Origin: Proteus vulgaris
GTDB lineage: Bacteria > Pseudomonadota > Gammaproteobacteria > Enterobacterales > Enterobacteriaceae
DNA: 64,000 nucleotides
Assembly: GCA_901472505.1 (NCBI GenBank)
Contig: LR590468.1
Coordinates: forward strand, 3,447,501 to 3,511,500
Direction of reading: 5' to 3'
This document shows, piece by piece, positions 1 through 8,709 of the stretch. Position numbers and translations under genes: made by a program. The notes under the pieces are model-generated. The model was not told the DNA's origin and searched no databases. It saw only the letters and a list, made by a program, of their open reading frames with translations. Positions within the stretch are counted from its first letter, which is position 1, and each line of letters opens with the position of its first letter.

Positions 1-870
1 CTCTTTTGTGACAATCTCTGTCGCTTTTACAATAATATCTTTTCGTGGCTTTGCATTCTGTTTTTGTTGCGTAAAATAGACGACTAAAATTAATGGTGCC
101 TGATTTTCAGGCCAAATAATGGCGATATCATTAGTTGTACCATAATCACCACTACCGGTTTTATCTCCTACAACCCAATTGTTAGGTAAACCTGCTTTAA
201 TACTTTGATCACCCGTCGTATTGCCTTTTAACCAAGTGATAAGTTGTTGACGCTGATATTGACCTAATGCATCACCTAAAGTCAGTAATTGAAGGCTTGT
301 AGCCATTGCAAGTGGGGAGGTCGTATCGCGGGGATCACCGTGAATGGCTGTATTTAATTCAGGCTCTTTGCGATCTAGGCGATAAGTCACATCATTGATT
401 GAACGTGCGAATTGAGTGACTTTGGAAGGCCCTCCTAAATAATCGAGAATTTTATTCATTGCTGTATTATCACTATATTGCAAGGTAGCAGCGCTTAATT
501 GAGCAAGTGTCATTCCAGTCGCTAAATGTTTTTCTGTAATAGGACTATAAGTGACTAAATCGGTTTTTTTGATAGTCATATGCTTATCAAGCAATCCTGC
601 TTGTTTTTCACTTTCCTTTAAAACAGCAGCGACGGCCATGACTTTGCTGGTACTTGCCATCGCAAAGCGTTCATCACCACGATAAGTTATTTGTGAGTTA
701 TCTTTAGTATTAATTAATGCAACACCTAAACGACCTTGGCTATTTTTTTCAAGCGTACTTAATTGTTCTTCAATAGTGCTATTTGTTTTAGCCCATAGCA
801 TTGGCGATACCAATAAAGATATTAATGAAACTACGATCACTGCGGTTTGACGATATGTTGTTTTAAACAT
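1..870 (-). CDS. cumA: Chromosomal class A beta-lactamase (CumA/HugA type), 3' end cut off
   Basis: Secreted serine beta-lactamase that hydrolyses penicillins and oxyimino-cephalosporins in the periplasm. My translation from the ATG at 870 gives 290 residues before the window edge. A signal peptide ends near A27 (SPMLWA). The active-site motifs are in order: STSK at 73-76 (catalytic S73), SDN at 133-135, the omega-loop EPELN at 169-173 with general base E169, and KTGSG at 237-241. The serine after KTG (Ambler 237) is typical of cefuroximase/cefotaximase class A enzymes. It is divergent from the LysR gene at 1042, as in the known cumA-cumR pair of P. vulgaris; the P. penneri orthologue is called hugA. 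The last few codons lie outside the window. Family assignment is firm; the allele name is by recognition. Confidence 0.93.
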   Translation of the reverse strand, partial: MFKTTYRQTAVIVVSLISLLVSPMLWAKTNSTIEEQLSTLEKNSQGRLGVALINTKDNSQITYRGDERFAMASTSKVMAVAAVLKESEKQAGLLDKHMTIKKTDLVTYSPITEKHLATGMTLAQLSAATLQYSDNTAMNKILDYLGGPSKVTQFARSINDVTYRLDRKEPELNTAIHGDPRDTTSPLAMATSLQLLTLGDALGQYQRQQLITWLKGNTTGDQSIKAGLPNNWVVGDKTGSGDYGTTNDIAIIWPENQAPLILVVYFTQQKQNAKPRKDIIVKATEIVTKE

Positions 871-1041
871 AGGGATTGATACTCATATTAATATAAGAAA
901 GAAAATTTCAATATAAATAGATAGTTATGGATGAGATATAATGCTATTTATTTATCAAGTGCAATATCCTATTTAATTGATTCATTGACAATCGATAATA
1001 AATCACCTTAGCCTATAGAAAATCTATTGACTAAGAATATT

Positions 1042-1920
1042 ATGCGAACACACCTTCCTCTCAACGCACTACGTGCGTTTGAAGCATCTGCAAGACACCT
1101 TAATTTCACCAAAGCAGCATTAGAACTCTATGTCACTCAAGGCGCAGTGAGTCAACAAGTAAGGATATTAGAAGAACGTTTGGGCGTAATGCTTTTTAAG
1201 CGTTTGCCTCGTGGTTTGGAGATGACGGATGATGCACAGATCTTATTTTCGGTATTAACAACGGCGTTTAGCGATATTGAACGTGTATTTAAGCAGTTTG
1301 AGCGAGGTGAATACCGTGATGTTGTTTCGATTGCCACTGTGGGAACATTTGCTGTTGGTTGGTTATTACCGCGATTGGCTGAATTTAGACAACAATACCC
1401 AAGAATAGAAGTGAATTTAAGAACAAATAATAATGTAGTTAATTTGGCAACTGAAGGATTAGATTTTGCTATTCGGTTTGGTGAAGGATTATGGCCTTTA
1501 ACTCATAATAAAGCCTTATTTTCAGCACCATTAACTGTCTTGTGTTCACCAAAAACAGCAGAACGATTGCAACATCCAACTGATTTAATAAATGAAAATT
1601 TATACCGTTCTTACCGCGAAGATGAATGGCTACAATGGTTTGAAAAAGCGGGTATTGCACCTATAAAAATTATTGGGTCTATTTTTGACTCTTCGCGTTT
1701 AATGGTAGAAAGTGCAATTTATGAAGGCGGAGTTGCGTTAGCACCTGCAAAGATGTTTTCAAGAGAAATAGAAAGTGGTCAATTAATACAACCTTTTAAA
1801 ATAGACGTTGAAATGGGGAAGTATTGGTTAACGTATTTAAAATCAAAACCAATGACCGCATCAATGGAAATATTTCAGCAGTGGTTAATGCGTGAAGCGT
1901 TAAAAGAGAGTCGGGAGTGA
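1042..1920 (+). CDS. cumR: LysR-type regulator of the beta-lactamase (CumR/AmpR-like)
   Basis: A 292-residue LysR-type activator with an N-terminal winged helix-turn-helix (about residues 5-60, including TKAALELYVTQGAVSQQ) and a C-terminal periplasmic-binding-protein-like effector domain. The start MRTHLPLNALRAF at 1042 matches AmpR-class regulators; the frame is open back to a TTG at 1027, but that adds only five residues. It lies divergently 171 bp from the beta-lactamase gene, so the shared intergenic stretch (871-1041) must carry both promoters and the LysR operator. In the AmpR family the effector is a muropeptide released during beta-lactam stress, so inducible beta-lactamase expression is expected; this is inferred from the family and the gene pairing. 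Confidence 0.92.
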   Translation: MRTHLPLNALRAFEASARHLNFTKAALELYVTQGAVSQQVRILEERLGVMLFKRLPRGLEMTDDAQILFSVLTTAFSDIERVFKQFERGEYRDVVSIATVGTFAVGWLLPRLAEFRQQYPRIEVNLRTNNNVVNLATEGLDFAIRFGEGLWPLTHNKALFSAPLTVLCSPKTAERLQHPTDLINENLYRSYREDEWLQWFEKAGIAPIKIIGSIFDSSRLMVESAIYEGGVALAPAKMFSREIESGQLIQPFKIDVEMGKYWLTYLKSKPMTASMEIFQQWLMREALKESRE

Positions 1921-1927
1921 AGTAAAA

Positions 1928-1960
1928 ATAAAAGCACTGATTAATGTCAGTGCTTTTATT
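1928..1960. terminator. Bidirectional terminator between cumR and lhgO
   Basis: Perfect inverted repeat ATAAAAGCACTGA / TCAGTGCTTTTAT with a six-base loop. It is flanked by A-rich sequence on the left and T-rich sequence on the right, so it can serve both convergent genes. Confidence 0.8.
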
Positions 1961-1989
1961 TATTTTGATAGATGTATTACGTTCAATAA

Positions 1990-3180
1990 TTATAATGAAA
2001 AATGTTCTCTGACAATTTCACGACCTATCTCAATAGAGGCTGTCGCTGCAGGGGACGGGGCATTACACACATGCAATGAACGTTTACCTTTTACAAAATG
2101 AAAATCATCTACGAGTTTACCGTCATTGGTTAAAGCCTGAGCACGAACACCCGCAGGGCCTGGATGAATATCTGCTTCACGTAAATCAGGGATCAGTTTT
2201 TGTGCATTTTGGGTAAACAGTTTGCGTGAATAAGAACGACGAAGCTCTGCCATTCCTTCACCTAAATAATGACCAGCAATTTTCCAAAAGCCCTTGTAAG
2301 TGAGAACTTCAGCAAGATCTTTTAAGTTAATATCGCTTTTTTTATAGCCTTCTCGCTTAAACGCTAATACCGCATTAGGTCCAACATCACGGTGCCCGTT
2401 GTACATACGTGTAAAATGTACACCTAAAAATGGGAAATCAGGGTTAGGAACAGGGTAAATGAGATGGTTTACTAAGTAATTTTTATTGGCATTAAGCATA
2501 AAGTATTCACCACGGAATGGAACTATCTTCATCCCTGTGTCATAACCTGCCATTTTAGCAATACGATCACTAAATAATCCTGCACAATTAATCAACCATT
2601 TGCCTGTAAATTGGTTATTGGATGTCGTTACTGTGACACTATCGTCCGTTTCATTGATCGCCGTTACAGCTTGACCAAACGTAAATTTACCGCCACGAGA
2701 TTGGATGATTTCAACATGTTTTGTTGCAATTTCAGGATAATTAACAATGCCTGCATCAGGAACTAATAACGCAGCAATACCATTAACATAGGGCTCTCTG
2801 GCTTTCAGTTCACTTTCTGTCATTTTGATGACTTCAAGCCCATTATCAATACCACGTCGATAAATATTTTCTAAGGCATTTAGCTCTTTTTCATTGGTAG
2901 CGACAATCACTTTTCCACAACGATCGTAATAAAGATTATGTTGTTGGCAAAACGCATAAGTGGTGATGTTGCCTTGTTTAGCTAACCTTGCTTTAAGGCT
3001 CCCTGGCGTGTAATAAATACCGGAATGAACAACATTACTGTTATGCCCACTTTGATGAGCCGCAGGGCCGGTTTCTTTATCAATCACCAGTAGTTTTAGT
3101 TCAGGTTGACTTTCTTGTAGCGCACTTGCAACCCCTAATCCGACTAATCCCGCTCCAATAATAATCACGTCATAAGTCAT
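1990..3180 (-). CDS. lhgO: L-2-hydroxyglutarate dehydrogenase (LhgO/YgaF family)
   Basis: FAD-dependent enzyme that oxidises L-2-hydroxyglutarate to 2-oxoglutarate, passing electrons to the quinone pool at the inner membrane. The dinucleotide-binding glycine motif GAGLVGLG is at the N-terminus. Family blocks HQSGHNSNVVHSGIYYTPGS, PFRGEYF, VGPNAVLAFKREGY and CNAPSPAATASIEIG match E. coli LhgO closely. I prefer the ATG at 3180 (MTYDVIIIGAG) because E. coli LhgO begins at this point; an upstream in-frame ATG at 3192 adds four residues. It follows the GntR gene by 27 bp and closes the TRAP transporter cluster. In E. coli the gene sits with glaH and gabDTP, so the present partnership with a TRAP importer is different. 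Enzyme identity is strong; the in vivo substrate is taken from the family. Confidence 0.88.
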   Translation of the reverse strand: MTYDVIIIGAGLVGLGVASALQESQPELKLLVIDKETGPAAHQSGHNSNVVHSGIYYTPGSLKARLAKQGNITTYAFCQQHNLYYDRCGKVIVATNEKELNALENIYRRGIDNGLEVIKMTESELKAREPYVNGIAALLVPDAGIVNYPEIATKHVEIIQSRGGKFTFGQAVTAINETDDSVTVTTSNNQFTGKWLINCAGLFSDRIAKMAGYDTGMKIVPFRGEYFMLNANKNYLVNHLIYPVPNPDFPFLGVHFTRMYNGHRDVGPNAVLAFKREGYKKSDINLKDLAEVLTYKGFWKIAGHYLGEGMAELRRSYSRKLFTQNAQKLIPDLREADIHPGPAGVRAQALTNDGKLVDDFHFVKGKRSLHVCNAPSPAATASIEIGREIVREHFSL

Positions 3181-3207
3181 AATCTTATCCATTTTATAAA
3201 TTTTAAA

Positions 3208-3921
3208 TTAACAGGGTTTTTGCTGTAAGCGTTTTAATTTGCCACGTACATTCGTTAAATGAAGACGCATTTTATGGCTTGTTTCATCGTGATTTTGTTG
3301 TCGTATTGCTTCAACAATAGCTTCATGTTCTGCAATAACACGTTCAGTTTCTGCCTCTCGTCCTTTATTTTGACTTAATGAATACATTAAGACACCAAGA
3401 TAAAGCTCATGCATATTATCTAATATCCTGACAAAAAAAGGATTATGTGCGGCAACCATAATAGAACGATGAAATTGATAATCCTCTTTATGACCAATAC
3501 TTTTGTTTTTTTTTGTTGCTAAAACAAAGGCATCGTGGGCATTTTCTATAGCGCGTAATTCTTCTGGTGTTCGGCGTAAAGCGGCAATAGCTGCCGCTTC
3601 ATGTTCAATGACCTCACGCATCTCTAGTAGTGAATCTATCTCTTTCGGGCAAGCAATTTCCATCACTATTGGCTCATATTTACTGAGGATAGAATGGTCA
3701 ATTACACGGCGACCGCCTCCTTGGCGTGAAGTCACAATACCACTGGCTTCTAAGACACCCAGCGCTTCCCTGATTGGAACTCGACTGACGCCAAAGGCGT
3801 CAGCAAGGACATTTTCAGAGGGTAACTTTTCACCTACAGGGTAGGTGCCGTTATGAATATTTTGCTTAATCTGTTCAAGAATTTGATGCGACGCTTTTTG
3901 GCGTGAGATCTTTTGTATCAT
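3208..3921 (-). CDS. GntR-family (FadR/FCD subfamily) transcriptional regulator
   Basis: A 237-residue regulator with an N-terminal GntR winged helix (about 10-75; GEKLPSENVLADAFGVSRVPIREAL is the recognition-helix block, here in two parts) and an all-helical FCD ligand domain (about 90-215) with the usual metal-binding His and Asp positions. FCD regulators commonly sense small carboxylic acids. The gene begins immediately after the TAG stop of the TRAP permease (TAGATG) and precedes lhgO, so it is almost certainly co-transcribed with both. A perfect palindrome TTGTATACAA upstream of the first gene (6984-6993) is a plausible operator. The ligand is unknown; L-2-hydroxyglutarate or a related dicarboxylate is an inference from the neighbours. 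Confidence 0.85.
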   Translation of the reverse strand: MIQKISRQKASHQILEQIKQNIHNGTYPVGEKLPSENVLADAFGVSRVPIREALGVLEASGIVTSRQGGGRRVIDHSILSKYEPIVMEIACPKEIDSLLEMREVIEHEAAAIAALRRTPEELRAIENAHDAFVLATKKNKSIGHKEDYQFHRSIMVAAHNPFFVRILDNMHELYLGVLMYSLSQNKGREAETERVIAEHEAIVEAIRQQNHDETSHKMRLHLTNVRGKLKRLQQKPC

Positions 3922-5889
3922 CTAGTTTTCTCCAGATACTTGCCCCATGTTGGTTAATTGTTTTTTCGACCGTAACATGTGCAATGCTCCTGTTAATATG
4001 ATTAAGCTTATACCCAAAAGGTCGGTATATAAGCCTGGTTTAATCATTAAAATCGCGGCCGCCGCAAATGCAATGCGTTCAAACCAGGTTGTTTTGATCA
4101 TCCAGAAATTAGCGGCTGCAATACTTAGTGCATAAATTCCGACTAATGCAGTAATAACCATTAATCCAATAGAAAGTACACCTAAATTATCGCCTTGCAT
4201 CAGTAAAGCTGGGTTATAAACCAAAATAAATGGAATGATAAAGCCCGGAAGTGCGAGTCGCACGGCATCCCATGATGTTTGCATCGGGTCGGCTCTTGCA
4301 ATACTTGCTGCGGTATAACTGGCTAAAGCCACAGGAGGGGTAATATTGGATAATGCGCCGAACCAGAATACAAAGAAGTGAGCGGCTAAAGGCATAACAC
4401 CTGCTTTAATTAATATTGGTGACACTGTAACGGCAACAACGATATATAAAGCCGTTGAAGGTAAACCCATACTTAATACGATACACACCAGCATCACGAC
4501 TAATAAGATCATCCATAATGTATTATCTGTCATTGAGACAATGTTAAAGGCCAATGTTGCACCAATACCTGTCATAGTCACGACACAGATAATCACCCCG
4601 ATGGCGGCACAAGCTACAGTAACTTGGACGGAACCACGAGCGGCTTCAGCTAAGGCGTCGGCCACTTTAGTTAATGTCATACGGACTGATTTATCAGGTG
4701 TAATCCAGCTTGCAACAATAATAGTTAGAATACCTAAGAAACCTGCATAAATAGGTGTTTTACCCACTAATAAGGTGCCAATAACAATAACTAAAGGCAG
4801 TAATAATAAACCACGCGCTTTTAATACCGCTTTAACTTGTGGGATATTCTCTTTACTTAAACCTTTTAATCCTTGTTTTTTAGCTTCGATATCAATCGCC
4901 ATAATTAATGCTGCGTAATACAACAGCGCTGGAATAATGGCTGCAATGACAATAGTGGTATACGAAATGCCTAAAAAGCCTGCCATAATAAATGCAGCTG
5001 CACCCATAATAGGGGGCATGATCATACCCCCTGTTGATGCTGTAGCTTCAACTGCACCAGCAAAGCGAGGAGTTAGACCGATATTTTTCATTAAAGGAAT
5101 AGTAAATGTTCCAGTTGTTGCTACGTTAGCAACAGCACTTCCACTTAAAGAGCCGGTTAATGCTGATGAAATAACAGCTACTTGAGCGGGACCTCCACGA
5201 CGACGACCTGCAATAGCGAGCGCTAAATCGTTAAATAATGCAGTCGCACCACTTACACTCAAGAATGAGCCAAAGAGAATAAAGACCACAATAGCGGTGG
5301 AGGCTGTTGAAAGGGTGATACCAAAAATCCCTTCACTGGTCATAAATAAACGGTATAACAATCTTTCTACAGAAAATCCGGCATGACCGAAAATACCCAT
5401 AAAATACTGACCAAAAAGAGCATAAATAATAGCGAAAGTCGCAAGCCCTGGAATAAAATATCCGGTTGTTCGTCTTGCTGCTTCAAACAGTACGATAATA
5501 CCCAGTATAGCCATGACATAATCAGTAGTATTTGGAATACTTTTTCTTACAACATGAAGATCAACATAATTAAAGAAAAAATAGCCATAACTGATTAATG
5601 TTAAAGCAATAAAAAGATAATCCCATCCATTAAATTTAGGCGTAGAAAAGCGCTTAGAAAAAGGAAATAAAATAAAGCCTAAAATTAAAATACCACTAAG
5701 AAAAATAGTATTACGGTAAAACTCTTGGGTATTTGATAATGCGTTGGAATAAATCGCATAAAGTGAAATTAATATTGCAAGGGTCGTAGTAATTTTCAGG
5801 TAAATACCTGCAAGCTGGCGACTGCCGGAGCTGGCTTCTTTATCTAATGCAGGTGGCTCTACCGGAGTTAGATGGTCATTATTAGTCAT
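3922..5889 (-). CDS. TRAP transporter fused permease (DctQ-DctM, TAXI type)
   Basis: A 655-residue integral inner-membrane protein with about 16-18 hydrophobic segments, the length expected when the small DctQ and large DctM TRAP subunits are fused. DctM-type glycine-rich segments are visible (GGPAQVAVISSALTGSLSGSA; GGMIMPPIMGAAAFIMA; GLPSTALYIVVAVTVSP; FFVFWFGALSNITPPVALA). These mark the 4TM-12TM TRAP family that works with TAXI binding proteins to import substrates with a sodium or proton gradient. The upstream gene is the binding protein (12 bp gap) and the downstream regulator gene abuts its stop codon. The substrate is not shown by sequence; TAXI systems that have been studied mostly take glutamate or other C5 dicarboxylates. 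Confidence 0.9.
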   Translation of the reverse strand: MTNNDHLTPVEPPALDKEASSGSRQLAGIYLKITTTLAILISLYAIYSNALSNTQEFYRNTIFLSGILILGFILFPFSKRFSTPKFNGWDYLFIALTLISYGYFFFNYVDLHVVRKSIPNTTDYVMAILGIIVLFEAARRTTGYFIPGLATFAIIYALFGQYFMGIFGHAGFSVERLLYRLFMTSEGIFGITLSTASTAIVVFILFGSFLSVSGATALFNDLALAIAGRRRGGPAQVAVISSALTGSLSGSAVANVATTGTFTIPLMKNIGLTPRFAGAVEATASTGGMIMPPIMGAAAFIMAGFLGISYTTIVIAAIIPALLYYAALIMAIDIEAKKQGLKGLSKENIPQVKAVLKARGLLLLPLVIVIGTLLVGKTPIYAGFLGILTIIVASWITPDKSVRMTLTKVADALAEAARGSVQVTVACAAIGVIICVVTMTGIGATLAFNIVSMTDNTLWMILLVVMLVCIVLSMGLPSTALYIVVAVTVSPILIKAGVMPLAAHFFVFWFGALSNITPPVALASYTAASIARADPMQTSWDAVRLALPGFIIPFILVYNPALLMQGDNLGVLSIGLMVITALVGIYALSIAAANFWMIKTTWFERIAFAAAAILMIKPGLYTDLLGISLIILTGALHMLRSKKQLTNMGQVSGEN

Positions 5890-5901
5890 AACTCACTCCT
5901 G

Positions 5902-6936
5902 TTATTTATTATTAGTCTGCGTTTGAGCTTCTGGTGGAATAAGATAATCAGGGATCTCTAATCCAATTTCTTGGTAATAACGGTAAGCCCCTAGGTGCAG
6001 TGGTACAGAAACGCCTTTTAATGCATTTTCGGTAGTGATGTATTTGGCCGCGCTATGAACCTGATGAACCTCTGGCAGATTTTCAAACATGGTTTTTGTC
6101 AGCTCATACACTAAGTCATTATCAATATTAGTAGTGGTCATTAAAATATTGGGTTGAGCTATCGTATTAACCATTTCGGTTTGACGAGGATAGGTATCTG
6201 CGGGTATTTCAAAACGAAACCAAGAATTTGCCACATGATTGATATCATCAAGTTGTTTATCTGTCACTTCGAGTAGTTTTGCGCTTACGCCACTGGCATA
6301 CATATCAGTGACGGCTGAGGCTGGTACACCTGCTGGTAATGCACCGCCATCAAGGCGACCATCTCGCATGGCGGAAACGGTATCGCCATATCCAAGATAT
6401 TCAGGAGTAATCTCTTTTTTGGTTAAATTAACGCCTTTAAGAATGATGATCGTAGATTGTTCTGTGCCACTAGCTTGAGGGCCTACAGAAAAACTTGTTG
6501 CACGAATATCATCTAATGTGCCAGTTTTTACTTTGTCATTCATCAAAACAAAGTGTTCAACATTGGGCCATAACATAGAAATTGAGCGCAGATTTTTTTC
6601 GGGTTTGCCTTCAAAATTACGTACACCTTCATAAGCTTCTACCGCTAATAGGCTTTGTAAAATAGAAAGTTGGGCTTCATTTTTCTGCATTAAATAGATA
6701 TTTTCTATCGATCCTGCCGAAGACTGCCCTGTTACTTGAATGCCTCTATCCTTAAGATGTGTACTCCATACGTTTGCTAATCCCACCCCCATCGGATAAT
6801 ACGTTCCTCCTGTTGAAGCGGTTGCTACAGAGAGAAATTGTTTATTCGCATTCTCTTTTTTGCCAGCTATTGCTAATGAGACAACAGCAATAACAGCAAC
6901 AATACCGATGGCAAGCTTTGTTTTTCTTATTCTCAT
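5902..6936 (-). CDS. TAXI-family TRAP transporter solute receptor
   Basis: Periplasmic substrate-binding subunit of 344 residues. The start at 6936 (MRIRKTKLAIGIVAVIAVVSLAIAG) gives a clean signal peptide and has the ribosome site AGGAAC six bases upstream; the frame stays open to 7098 but that 54-residue extension has no sense as a leader. The TAXI signature TASTGGTYYPMGVGLA follows the signal peptide, and the family block VGPQASGTEQSTIIIL lies in the middle. It is the first gene of the TRAP-GntR-LhgO cluster, and its promoter region contains the TTGTATACAA palindrome. It delivers its ligand to the fused permease at 3922-5889. Confidence 0.9.
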   Translation of the reverse strand: MRIRKTKLAIGIVAVIAVVSLAIAGKKENANKQFLSVATASTGGTYYPMGVGLANVWSTHLKDRGIQVTGQSSAGSIENIYLMQKNEAQLSILQSLLAVEAYEGVRNFEGKPEKNLRSISMLWPNVEHFVLMNDKVKTGTLDDIRATSFSVGPQASGTEQSTIIILKGVNLTKKEITPEYLGYGDTVSAMRDGRLDGGALPAGVPASAVTDMYASGVSAKLLEVTDKQLDDINHVANSWFRFEIPADTYPRQTEMVNTIAQPNILMTTTNIDNDLVYELTKTMFENLPEVHQVHSAAKYITTENALKGVSVPLHLGAYRYYQEIGLEIPDYLIPPEAQTQTNNK

Positions 6937-7313
6937 GATGTTGTTCCTGTACATAAAAACGCAGGTGAATGTTTCACACCAACTTGTATACAACATGACA
7001 ACTTTTATAGAAACAAGGGACGTTAAAAAATTGTGAACTGACCTAATGAAATTAGAACAAGAAAATAACAAATTGTGATCAACATAGTAATTATGCAAAT
7101 TTTAATCATAATTATGGTGATAAATATAAAGTGCAAAAGAAAATATCAATAACATAAGAAATAAAAGATAAAAAACAATATATTTGTCAATAATTAAAAA
7201 TAAAATAAAAAAAGAGGAGTCAGAAGATATTTAAATAATATGATTAAATAAAAAGTAAATAGATGGCTTTTAGTATTAATAGAACGATTAAAAATATGTG
7301 TTAATCAATACGT
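6937..7313. other. Intergenic, very A/T-rich promoter region
   Basis: Apart from the palindrome at 6984-6993 and the ribosome site of the TAXI gene, I see no coding frame or RNA gene here. Poly-A and A/T runs dominate 7130-7260. It must hold the promoter of the TRAP operon, but no -10/-35 pair stands out. Confidence 0.6.
6984..6993. promoter_or_regulatory. Candidate GntR operator before the TRAP-lhgO operon
   Basis: Perfect 10-bp palindrome TTGTATACAA centred about 52 bp upstream of the TAXI receptor start codon. Palindromes of the type TNGTATACNA are bound by several FCD-subfamily GntR regulators (for example UxuR/ExuR sites contain GGTATACC). With a GntR gene inside the operon, autoregulation through this site is a reasonable inference. 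Confidence 0.45.
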
Positions 7314-7826
7314 TTATAACGCAATGGAAAGCACTCCTGTTGCAATTAAAATAAATATAGCAGACCACACTAAGGCAGAAATGGCGCTGGTGATATAAAT
7401 ACCGTATGTAGGTAATTTTAATAAGCCAGCACTAAAGGGGGTTAAATAGCGAAAGACAGCTAAGAATCGAGAAATAAACAAAATATAGTGAGTTTTATTT
7501 TTTAATAGCTGTTGAATACGATTAATTTTTGACTGATAACGTTTAACCCATATTTTAAGGCGAGGAAAACGGTAAATAGAACGTCCTAATTCATAGCTTA
7601 AAATGGAACCTAGTAAAGCACCACAACTGGTCGCTAACCAAAGAAATATTGGGGAGTAAAGCGGTAAACAAGCACCGAAAATAAAGATTAACATTAAAGA
7701 TGCTGGTGGCAAAAATGAGGAAATACCGATAGTCGATTTTCCCGCAGTGATTAAGATAATAGATAAGAATAGGGTAAGAGGAGATAAGTGACTCAATGAG
7801 TCTAATAAAGTGTGGATGATTTCCAT
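7314..7826 (-). CDS. DedA-family inner-membrane protein
   Basis: A 170-residue polytopic protein of the DedA/SNARE-associated (VTT) family. The family signature lies in the C-terminal half: SRFLAVFRYLTPFSAGLLKLP, followed by a closing hydrophobic segment. An early re-entrant-like stretch includes SSFLPPASLMLI. DedA proteins are undecaprenyl-phosphate or phospholipid flippase-related transporters supporting envelope homeostasis; which lipid this one handles cannot be read from sequence. It is shorter than E. coli DedA/YqjA and nearer YohD in size. It stands alone between the TRAP and ECF operons, with AGATAAAA-type weak ribosome site upstream. Confidence 0.8.
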   Translation of the reverse strand: MEIIHTLLDSLSHLSPLTLFLSIILITAGKSTIGISSFLPPASLMLIFIFGACLPLYSPIFLWLATSCGALLGSILSYELGRSIYRFPRLKIWVKRYQSKINRIQQLLKNKTHYILFISRFLAVFRYLTPFSAGLLKLPTYGIYITSAISALVWSAIFILIATGVLSIAL

Positions 7827-7896
7827 TTTTTATCTCCGACTACGCATAAATAAACACAATAATGGCGATAAATCTTAAGATTATTATGAGTTTATT

Positions 7897-8709
7897 TTAG
7901 TGTTTTTTGTTCATTTCAACTAGCATTTTAGCCCACTCAATGGGGGTGTTTTTTTTAATGGGTAATTTTAGTTTTTGGCTTAATGAGTATAGCGTAGGCG
8001 CTGGGATATCGGAAAGGGATTGCAGTGTTGAATTCATTAGCACTTTTTCAGGCGAACCATCTGCAATTAATTTACCTGAGGATAAATGGATAACACGCTG
8101 AAAATGGCGAGCAGTAAAATCAAGATCATGACTAATAGCCAATACCGTTTTACCTAATGTTTTTTGTACCTGAAGCCAATTCTCAAAACAGCTTAACCAA
8201 TGTGCATCAAAATCACGAGTGGGTTCATCTAGTAATAATATTTGAGGCGATAAAATACTTAAACTTGCAACAGCAACCATTCTACGTTGGCCTGCATGTA
8301 AATCTAAAGGGTGAACATCTGCAACATCACTTAAACCACAAAGCGACAGTGTTTCATCTAAACGCCTTTTAATCTCTTCTTTAGAGAATTTATGCTGTTT
8401 TAGGCTGAAAACCACCTCTTTTGCGACTGTATTATGAAAGATTTGTCGTTCAGGCTCTTGAAATAATACCCCAATATAATGAGCGCGTTGCTGTGCTTTT
8501 AATTGAAAAAGTGACTGATTATTGAGTGTTATATCACCTTCATTGGGCGTTAATAGTCCTGCAATTAATCGTAATAAGGTAGATTTACCAGCCCCATTAT
8601 CACCGACTAAGGTTATCCATTCCCCTTGATTTAATGTGAATGATAATTGAGAGATACAAGGCGGAACATCTTCGCTCCAGCGATAAGTCACATTATTGAG
8701 CTGTAACAT
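7897..8709 (-). CDS. ECF transporter ATPase, second copy (EcfA2-like)
   Basis: A 270-residue ATP-binding subunit. I place the start at 8709 (MLQLNNVTYRW) because AAGGAA lies just upstream; the open frame runs to 8745. Walker A GDNGAGKS is at 36-43, Walker B LLLDEPTRDFD is intact and followed by the switch histidine AISHDLD, but the ABC signature reads LHAGQ rather than LSGGQ. It overlaps the preceding ATPase gene by 17 bp. With the other ATPase, EcfT and EcfS it forms an energy-coupling-factor importer. The altered signature suggests an asymmetric ATPase pair, since each signature completes the partner's site. Confidence 0.88.
   Translation of the reverse strand: MLQLNNVTYRWSEDVPPCISQLSFTLNQGEWITLVGDNGAGKSTLLRLIAGLLTPNEGDITLNNQSLFQLKAQQRAHYIGVLFQEPERQIFHNTVAKEVVFSLKQHKFSKEEIKRRLDETLSLCGLSDVADVHPLDLHAGQRRMVAVASLSILSPQILLLDEPTRDFDAHWLSCFENWLQVQKTLGKTVLAISHDLDFTARHFQRVIHLSSGKLIADGSPEKVLMNSTLQSLSDIPAPTLYSLSQKLKLPIKKNTPIEWAKMLVEMNKKH

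Noticed and set aside
6937..7098. Longer N-terminus for the TAXI receptor
   Set aside because: The extra 54 residues are not signal-like and the start at 6936 has a good ribosome site and signal peptide.
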